DNA of 12,657 bases from positions 1-12,657 of the forward strand of contig JAATFS010000366.1 in NCBI GenBank assembly GCA_015655035.1, written 5' to 3'. This DNA comes from Lysobacterales bacterium. GTDB taxonomy: Bacteria; Pseudomonadota; Gammaproteobacteria; Xanthomonadales; Xanthomonadaceae. Shown piece after piece: positions 7,240 to 12,657 of the stretch. Every line of letters begins with the position of its first letter. Within the stretch, counting starts at the first letter, position 1. The translations under genes were made by a program, and so were the position numbers. Below the pieces are notes generated by a model, which saw nothing but the letters and a program-made list of their open reading frames with translations, made no database searches and was not told the DNA's origin.

Positions 7240-9891
7240 ATGTATCCCTCCCAGCGACGCCGCCTGCTGCTGTCCCTGGTCGCGGTGATCGGCGGCATGT
7301 TGCTGGCGATGCTGGCGGCCGGACACCTCGTTGAACGCCGCGTACAGCGCGAAGAAAGCGCCACAGTGCGCCGGCAACTGGAGCTGTACGCACAAGCGTT
7401 GCAGCAGCGTATCGATCGCTACCGCACCCTGCCGCAGATCCTCGCCCTGGACCCGGAACTGCGGGCCGCCGTGCTGGCCCCTCTGAGCGAGGACGAAGTC
7501 GCTCGGCTCAACCTCAAGCTGGAACGCGCCAACAGCGTGACCCGTTCCTCCACCCTGACCCTGATCGATCGGCACGGCACCGCGTTGGCCGCCAGCAACT
7601 GGCACGAACCACGCAGCAACGTCGGCGTGGACTACAGCTTCCGTCCCTACGTGCAGCAGGCCCTGGCCACCGGCACCGGGCACTTCTACGGCATCGGCAT
7701 GACCACCGGCGAAGCCGGCTACTTCCTGTCCCAGGCCATCCGCGACGACGACGGCCGGGTGGCCGGCATGGTCGTCATCAAGATCGCGCTGGCCGCGCTC
7801 GAACAGGAGTGGTTGCAGACACCGGACATCGTGCTCGCCTCCGATTCGCACGATGTAGTGTTCCTGGCCAGCCGCGACGATTGGCGCTACCGCATGCTGC
7901 GGCCGCTGGCCGGCCACGACCGGGAGGAACTTCAGGCCACGCGCCAGTACTCCGCCCAGGTCCTGCTGCCGCTACAGCGGCGCATCCTCAAGGACCTCGG
8001 CCATGGTGGCGTACTGACCCAGGTGCGCCAGCCCGCACTGGCCGGCCCCGTGCTGTGGCAGACCTTGCAGGTGGCCGAGAGCGGCTGGCGACTGCATCTG
8101 CTGCACGACACCCGCAGCAGTGTCGTCGCCGGCCGCGCCGCCGCGATCGCCGCCGGCGGCGCCTGGCTGGCAATTGCGCTGCTGCTGCTGTTCATCCAGC
8201 AACGCCGCCGCCTGTCGGCACTGCGCCAGCGCAGCCGGCGCGAGCTGGAGACACTGCTGCAACAGCACGCACAGGAGTTGCGGACCGCCCAGGACGGTAT
8301 CGTCGAAGCAGCGCAGCAAGCCAATACCGGCCTGAGCCGCAGCCTGGAACATCTGCCGCAGGGCGTGGTGATCATCGATGCCGAGCTGCGCCTGGTCGCC
8401 TGGAACTCACGCTACATCGACCTGTTCCGCTTTCCACCGGACCTGGTGCGGGTAGGCCGGCCGATCGAGGACCTGTTCCGCTACAACGCGCGCCGTGGCC
8501 TACTCGGTCCCGGGCCGATCGAAGCGGCGATCGAACGCCGCCTCAACCACCTGCGCAGCGGCAAGCCACATATGCGCGAAAGCGAAAAGGACGACGGCAC
8601 GGTACTGGAAATCCGCGGCAATCCGTTGCCCGACGGCGGCTTCGTCACCAGCTACGCCGATATCACCAGCTACAAGAACGCCGCGCGCGAGCTGCGTTCG
8701 CTCGCCGATGCGCTGGAGCACCGTGTCGCCGAGCGCACCCGCGACCTTGCCGCCGCCAAGCGCGAGGCCGAGAACGCCAACCGCTACAAGACCCGCTTCG
8801 TGGCCTCGGCGGTGCACGACCTGCTGCAGCCGCTGAATGCCGCGCGCATGTTCGCCTCGGTGCTGCGCGGCCAGTTGCACGACCGCGACGGCGGCCAATT
8901 GGTCGACAACATCGAAGGCGCGCTGGCCGCGCAGGATGCCATCCTCAACAGCCTGCTCGACATCTCGCGGCTGGAATCGGGCACACTGAAGACGCAGCCG
9001 CGCGATTTTCCGCTGGGACCGCTGCTGGAGACGCTGGCGCGCGAGTTCGGCATCCTCGCCCAGGACCGTGGTCTGCAACTGGACTGGATCGCCACCGAGG
9101 CGGTGATACGCAGCGATGAAACCCTGCTGCGCCGCATCCTGCAGAATTTCCTGTCCAATGCGATCCGCTATACCCCGCGCGGCCGCGTGTTGATGGGCTG
9201 CCGACGGCGTGGCGGGAACCTGCTGATCGAGGTGCACGACCAGGGACCGGGCATTCCGGAGAGCCTGCAAAACGAGATCTTCGAGGAATTCCGCCGGCTC
9301 GACGACGGCGTCGCCAACGATCGCGGCACCGGGCTGGGCCTGGCCATCGTCGAACGCATCGGTCGCCTGCTCGGCCACCGCATCGGGCTGCGCTCGGTAC
9401 TGGGGCGCGGCAGCGTGTTCGTGGTCAGCGTGCCGCTGGGCGACCGCGCGCGCGCGGCGGACATCGCCGAGAACGCGCCGGCACTGCTGCGCGACAACGG
9501 CAACGACCCGATCCTGCATGGCTGCCGGGTCTGGTGCATCGACGACGATCCGCGCGTTTGCGAGGCCAGCCGCGCCCTGCTGGAACGCTGGGCCTGCCAG
9601 GTCGGATTCGCCGGTGGACCCGAAGCGGCCCTGGCTACCGCCAACCCGTTGGAAACACCGGAGCTGGTACTGCTGGATGTACGCATGGGCGAACACGACG
9701 GCCCGACGTTGTTCGCCGAACTGGTCTCACGCTGGGGCGGCGAGCCGCGCGTGATCCTGGTCACCGCCGAACACGATCCGGCGCTGCGCGAACTGGCCCG
9801 GGAGAACAGCTGGGGCTTTTTGTCCAAGCCAGTGCGCCCACCGGCACTGCGGGCGCTGATCACGCAGATATTGCTGCGCCGGGGCAACTGA
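7240..9891 (+). CDS. hybrid sensor histidine kinase: DctB-like periplasmic sensor, PAS, HDLLQPLNAAR kinase, receiver
   Basis: Predicted 883-aa membrane hybrid kinase. TM1 about 9-31; periplasmic domain about 32-299; TM2 about 300-319; coiled coil; PAS (PAS_7-like, about 369-490); second coiled coil; HisKA with phospho-acceptor His526 in VHDLLQPLNAARMF; HATPase with N box NFLSNA (Asn640), DQGPGIP (667-673) and GTGLGLA (696-702); receiver with acidic DDD (768-770), phospho-acceptor Asp813 in LLDVRM and Lys863 in SKPV. The periplasmic part carries DctB hallmarks in order: ASNW (118-121), YSFRPY (132-137), TTG..GYFLS (155-164) and DDWRYRML (213-220), so a dicarboxylate-type ligand is likely. The kinase half resembles the CrbS/NahK/ErcS class that pairs with LuxR-type regulators, such as the one at the right edge. 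Start choice is uncertain: ATG 7195 would add 15 residues, neither start has a clear Shine-Dalgarno, and 7240 gives a standard N-terminus and avoids rare codons (ATA, CTT). All catalytic residues appear intact. Confidence 0.92.
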   Translation: MYPSQRRRLLLSLVAVIGGMLLAMLAAGHLVERRVQREESATVRRQLELYAQALQQRIDRYRTLPQILALDPELRAAVLAPLSEDEVARLNLKLERANSVTRSSTLTLIDRHGTALAASNWHEPRSNVGVDYSFRPYVQQALATGTGHFYGIGMTTGEAGYFLSQAIRDDDGRVAGMVVIKIALAALEQEWLQTPDIVLASDSHDVVFLASRDDWRYRMLRPLAGHDREELQATRQYSAQVLLPLQRRILKDLGHGGVLTQVRQPALAGPVLWQTLQVAESGWRLHLLHDTRSSVVAGRAAAIAAGGAWLAIALLLLFIQQRRRLSALRQRSRRELETLLQQHAQELRTAQDGIVEAAQQANTGLSRSLEHLPQGVVIIDAELRLVAWNSRYIDLFRFPPDLVRVGRPIEDLFRYNARRGLLGPGPIEAAIERRLNHLRSGKPHMRESEKDDGTVLEIRGNPLPDGGFVTSYADITSYKNAARELRSLADALEHRVAERTRDLAAAKREAENANRYKTRFVASAVHDLLQPLNAARMFASVLRGQLHDRDGGQLVDNIEGALAAQDAILNSLLDISRLESGTLKTQPRDFPLGPLLETLAREFGILAQDRGLQLDWIATEAVIRSDETLLRRILQNFLSNAIRYTPRGRVLMGCRRRGGNLLIEVHDQGPGIPESLQNEIFEEFRRLDDGVANDRGTGLGLAIVERIGRLLGHRIGLRSVLGRGSVFVVSVPLGDRARAADIAENAPALLRDNGNDPILHGCRVWCIDDDPRVCEASRALLERWACQVGFAGGPEAALATANPLETPELVLLDVRMGEHDGPTLFAELVSRWGGEPRVILVTAEHDPALRELARENSWGFLSKPVRPPALRALITQILLRRGN

Positions 9892-10057
9892 GCGGCACTC
9901 CCCGTCCCGCCCCGGATGGTTGCCGCGCGTGGAAGCAGGCGGATCCATCGGCGGTGGATGCGGGGCATGGCCATGCCCGCCTTGTCCGCACTCGGCCGGC
10001 CCGTGCGCCAACGGCCAACACCGCTGAGCGCCACTGCGCCTCATGTGAACGCGATAG
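9892..10057. other. intergenic region between kinase and TonB receptor
   Basis: Non-coding stretch of about 165 bp before the Fur-like site. It includes GGGCATGGCCATGCCC (9963-9978), a perfect 16-bp palindrome 71 bp after the kinase stop. The palindrome could be an operator or a terminator stem, but no T-run follows. No canonical -35/-10 pair was convincing. Confidence 0.35.
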
Positions 10058-10076
10058 GATATCGTGAATCATTCGC
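10058..10076. promoter_or_regulatory. candidate Fur box upstream of TonB receptor
   Basis: GATATCGTGAATCATTCGC matches the 19-bp Fur consensus GATAATGATAATCATTATC at 13 of 19 positions, including AATCATT in the centre-right. It lies 75 bp before the chosen receptor start, a usual promoter position. A further inverted pair, CATTCGCAT/ATGCGCATG (8 of 9), overlaps it and continues to about 10090. Iron repression of the receptor would fit a siderophore role. Confidence 0.45.
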
Positions 10077-10151
10077 ATCTAATGCGCATGCATCATGCCC
10101 CGCTGGCGCCGCATCGCCGCCAGCCCACTCGTTAGAAGGGATCTCAAATCT

Positions 10152-12272
10152 ATGCCGCCCCCTCTGTCCGCAGCGGCGCTCACGCCGCTCGCCCTGGCGA
10201 TTTGCCTGCCCGTCGATGCCGCCGCTGCGCAGACGCCTGCCATATCCGACACGCTGGATGCCGTGGTGGTCTCGGCCTCGCGCTCGAACATGACCGTGGC
10301 CGAGTCGCCGCAGACGGTGTTGATCATCGACAAGCAGCAGATCCAGCAGCAATTGACGATCTCGAGCAATTCCTCGGACGTGCTGGCCAATCTGATCCCG
10401 TCCTACACCCCCAGCCGGGGCAAGATGAACGGCAGCGGCGAGACCCTGCGCGGGCGCTCGCCGTTGGTCCTGATCGACGGCGTGCCGCAGTCCAATCCGA
10501 TCCGTCCCACCGGACGCGAGGCGCACACCATCGACTTCGGCATGGTCGAGCGCATCGAGGTGATCCAGGGCGCGAACGCGATCAACGGCCTCGGCGCCAC
10601 TGGCGGCACCCTCAACATCATCACCCGGCGCCCGCAGGACGGCTCGCTCAACCAGCACATCGACGTGCAGGCCACCGTGCCGACCGACGAAACCCGCGCC
10701 GAGACCACCAGCTACGAGACCCGCTACCGCGTGGACGGCCGCTCGGACAAGTTCGACTATCTGTTTTCGGCCAGTTACAGCGACCAGGGGCTGTACGTGG
10801 ACGGCGCAGGACGCTCGATCGGCGCCGACAACACCCAGGGCGACCTGATGTCCTCGCGCGCCTACGACCTGCTGGGCAAGCTTGGCTATCAGATCGATGA
10901 CGACCAACGACTCAGCGCCACCGTCAACCGCTACCGCATCAAGAACGACAACGACTACATCGGTATTGCCGGCAACCGCACCCTGGGCGTTCCCACCACC
11001 TCGGTGCGTGGCACCCCCGAAGGCATCGCGCCCCACAACGACGTGTGGACGTCCAGCCTGAGCTATACCCACGACGACGTGGCCGGCATGCAGCTGAGCG
11101 CGATGGTGTTCAACCAGGAATTCGAGGGCCTGTTCGGCGCCGACAACTCCAGCACCTTCCAGGATCCGTTGATCGCGACGACCGGCACGCTGTACGACCA
11201 GTCGCGCTCGGTTGCCTCCAAGTGGGGTAGCAAGGTCAGCCTGAGCCGCGACGACCTGCTGGATTCGCGGCTCAAGCTGACCGGCGGCTTCGACCTGCTG
11301 GCCGACACCGGCAAGCAGGATCTCCATGGCACTGGACGCACCTACGTGCCCGAGTCCGACTACCGCAACGCCTCGCTGTTCCTGCAAGGCGAATACAAGC
11401 TGCTGCCGCAGCTGGCCCTGCATGCCGGCGTGCGCCGCGAAGAAGCGGATCTCGAGATCGACAGCTACCAGACCCTGTGGCGCTACAACCGGGTCGACGT
11501 GGCAGGCGGCAAGCTGGACTTCAACCAGACCCTGTACAACGTTGGCCTGGTGTACGAGCCGATGCGCGACGTCAGCGTCTTTGCCAGCTACTCCGAAGGC
11601 TTTGGCATGCCGGACGTGGGTCGCGTACTGCGCGCGATCAACGTTCCCGGCACCACCGTGTCCAGCCTCAGCGACCTGGAGCCGATCCTGACCAAGAGCG
11701 TGGAAGCCGGCACCCGCATCCGCCGTGGCGCGTTCGACTTCGACCTGAGCTACTTCCAGTCCAACTCCGATCTGGGCACCCGCGTGGAGTCGGTGGATGG
11801 CGCCTTCATGATGAGCCGCGAGAAGACCCGCGTGCAGGGCGTGGATGCCGCCCTCGCCTACCGGATCAACCCGGCACAGCGCGTGCGGCTGGCGTACGCC
11901 TACACTCGCGGGCGCTACGACAGCGACGACAACGGCAGCCTGGACGCGCCCCTGGATGGCCTGAACGCGGCACCGAACCGGCTGATCGCCACCTGGTCGG
12001 CGGACTGGACACCGGCGCTGTCCACCTTCGTGCAGGCCCAGCATGCCTTCAGCCAATCGTTCGACGAGGCCGCCAAGCGTTTCAGCGGCTATACCCTGGT
12101 CGATGCCACCGTCGCCTACCGGTTGCCGCGCGGCGCATTGCGCGCAGGCGTGTCCAACCTGCTGGACAAGGACTACATCACCTACTACTCGCAATCGGCC
12201 CTGGTCGAGCCGCTGCGCTATTTCGCCGGGCGTGGCCGCACCGTGACGCTGGGCTACTCGCTGGATTTCTGA
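10152..12272 (+). CDS. TonB-dependent outer-membrane receptor, IutA/FecA-like ferric-siderophore type
   Basis: 706-aa predicted outer-membrane receptor that would take up an iron chelate using TonB energy. Signal peptide 1-26 (cleavage near DAAAA/Q); TonB-box-like TLDAVVVS (34-41); plug domain about 45-165 with ETLRGRSPLVLIDGVPQS (97-114) and VERIEVIQGANAINGLGATGG (132-152), closely in the style of IutA-like hydroxamate-siderophore receptors; barrel to the C-terminal YSLDF. Late barrel motifs VFASYSEGFGMPDVGR and the RRGAFDFDLSYFQS strand are typical. The start is a judgement. ATG 10152 has GAAGGG 11 nt upstream and a Fur-like site further up. ATG 10095 would add 19 Arg-rich residues, but their later part uses codons (AGA, AGG, TCT) rare in the rest of the gene and no Shine-Dalgarno precedes it. 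The chosen form has an uncharged n-region, a mild weakness. The exact ligand is unknown. It sits between the hybrid kinase and the LuxR-type regulator. Confidence 0.88.
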   Translation: MPPPLSAAALTPLALAICLPVDAAAAQTPAISDTLDAVVVSASRSNMTVAESPQTVLIIDKQQIQQQLTISSNSSDVLANLIPSYTPSRGKMNGSGETLRGRSPLVLIDGVPQSNPIRPTGREAHTIDFGMVERIEVIQGANAINGLGATGGTLNIITRRPQDGSLNQHIDVQATVPTDETRAETTSYETRYRVDGRSDKFDYLFSASYSDQGLYVDGAGRSIGADNTQGDLMSSRAYDLLGKLGYQIDDDQRLSATVNRYRIKNDNDYIGIAGNRTLGVPTTSVRGTPEGIAPHNDVWTSSLSYTHDDVAGMQLSAMVFNQEFEGLFGADNSSTFQDPLIATTGTLYDQSRSVASKWGSKVSLSRDDLLDSRLKLTGGFDLLADTGKQDLHGTGRTYVPESDYRNASLFLQGEYKLLPQLALHAGVRREEADLEIDSYQTLWRYNRVDVAGGKLDFNQTLYNVGLVYEPMRDVSVFASYSEGFGMPDVGRVLRAINVPGTTVSSLSDLEPILTKSVEAGTRIRRGAFDFDLSYFQSNSDLGTRVESVDGAFMMSREKTRVQGVDAALAYRINPAQRVRLAYAYTRGRYDSDDNGSLDAPLDGLNAAPNRLIATWSADWTPALSTFVQAQHAFSQSFDEAAKRFSGYTLVDATVAYRLPRGALRAGVSNLLDKDYITYYSQSALVEPLRYFAGRGRTVTLGYSLDF

Positions 12273-12280
12273 TCGCCAAT

Positions 12281-12307
12281 GCGGCGGCGTCGCTGCGCCC
12301 CGCCGCC
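12281..12307. terminator. possible bidirectional terminator between convergent genes
   Basis: GGCGGCG (12283-12289) and CGCCGCC (12301-12307) form a 7-bp stem with an 11-nt loop in the 52-bp gap between the convergent receptor and regulator stops. No T-tract is present on either strand, so this rests mainly on position. Confidence 0.35.
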
Positions 12308-12324
12308 ACTTGCGCACGCCTCCA

Positions 12325-12657
12325 CTAGCCTTCGCCTTCCGGTTCCAGCGCCTTCACCAGCACCGCCGCCTGGGTGCGGCTGTAGCAGTCGAGCTTTTTC
12401 AGGATCGCGGTGACGTGCACCTTGACCGTGTTCTCGGCCAGGCCGAGTTCGTGCGCGATCTGCTTGTTGAGCAAGCCGTCGGCCAGGCACATCAACACGC
12501 GAAACTGCTGCGGGGTGAGCTGGGCCAGTTTGGCTGCCAGCTGCGCATCGGCCTCCGAACGCTCGACGGTCATCGGCGGAAACCAGGTGCCGCCATCCAG
12601 CACCGCCGCCACCGCCGTACCGATCGACTCGGCCGGCGTCGACTTGGGAATGAAGCC
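12325..12657 (-). CDS. LuxR/NarL-family response regulator, N-terminus beyond window
   Basis: Carboxy-terminal 110 residues of a DNA-binding response regulator, open to the right edge, with stop TAG at 12327-12325. The first visible residues GFIPKS include the conserved receiver Lys, followed by the end of the receiver domain (AAVLDGGTWFPP). The GerE/LuxR-type helix-turn-helix follows: LTPQQFRVLMCLADGLLNKQIA, HELGLAENTVKVHV (recognition helix area) and ILKKLDCYSRTQAAV. The 'GGxWxPP' linker and 'GLLNKQIA' style match regulators partnered with HDLLQPLNAAR hybrid kinases (ErdR/CrbR/AgmR group), so it is the best local candidate partner for the kinase at 7240-9891, 2.4 kb away. The phosphorylated Asp lies outside the window and cannot be checked. 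Domain assignment is firm; pairing is inference. Confidence 0.9.
   Translation of the reverse strand, partial: GFIPKSTPAESIGTAVAAVLDGGTWFPPMTVERSEADAQLAAKLAQLTPQQFRVLMCLADGLLNKQIAHELGLAENTVKVHVTAILKKLDCYSRTQAAVLVKALEPEGEG

Noticed and set aside
9442..9460. alternating CG run inside the kinase gene
   Set aside because: It encodes Arg-Ala-Arg-Ala in a linker between kinase and receiver domains and is explained by GC-rich codon use.
10041..12317. 758-codon open frame antisense to the TonB receptor
   Set aside because: It mirrors a clear receptor gene. Long antisense frames are common opposite GC-rich genes, and its translation is a low-complexity mix of V/G/A/H/Q without recognisable domains or signal.

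Overview
The window is about 12.7 kb of GC-rich chromosomal DNA with tightly packed genes. Gene content and protein style (MaeB-type malic enzyme, paired OprP/OprO-family porins, a FecA/IutA-like TonB receptor, a hybrid kinase with a LuxR-type regulator) suggest a gammaproteobacterium, most likely Xanthomonadaceae (Xanthomonas, Stenotrophomonas or Lysobacter group). That assignment is inference from style, since no rRNA or other marker gene is present. No mobile elements, CRISPR arrays, tRNAs or rRNAs were seen.

Layout. Minus strand, right to left: dctA (5654-4293), a secreted alpha/beta-hydrolase (4140-3142), an OprP/OprO-family porin (3079-1592), then maeB (1391 to the left edge, 3' end missing). 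Plus strand: a second OprP-family porin (5976-7142), a large hybrid sensor kinase (7240-9891) and a TonB-dependent siderophore-type receptor (10152-12272). A LuxR/NarL-type response regulator runs in from the right edge on the minus strand (12657-12325, N-terminus missing). dctA and the second porin are divergent. Their shared 321-bp intergenic region holds direct repeats at 18-bp spacing, inverted repeats and a terminator-like hairpin in the dctA leader.

Inferred biology. The centre of the window reads as a C4-dicarboxylate (succinate/fumarate/malate) uptake locus: outer-membrane porins, the inner-membrane symporter DctA, a sensor, and MaeB, which turns malate into pyruvate. The kinase is the notable part. 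Its periplasmic half looks like the ligand-binding domain of DctB, the classical dicarboxylate sensor. Its cytoplasmic half is PAS, then an HDLLQPLNAAR-type kinase, then a receiver, as in the CrbS/NahK/ErcS class that works with LuxR-family regulators. A regulator of that kind lies at the right edge. The sequence therefore suggests dicarboxylate control rewired away from DctB-DctD/sigma54 to a hybrid kinase and LuxR-type regulator. The TonB receptor between kinase and regulator has a Fur-box-like site and is probably an iron-uptake gene.
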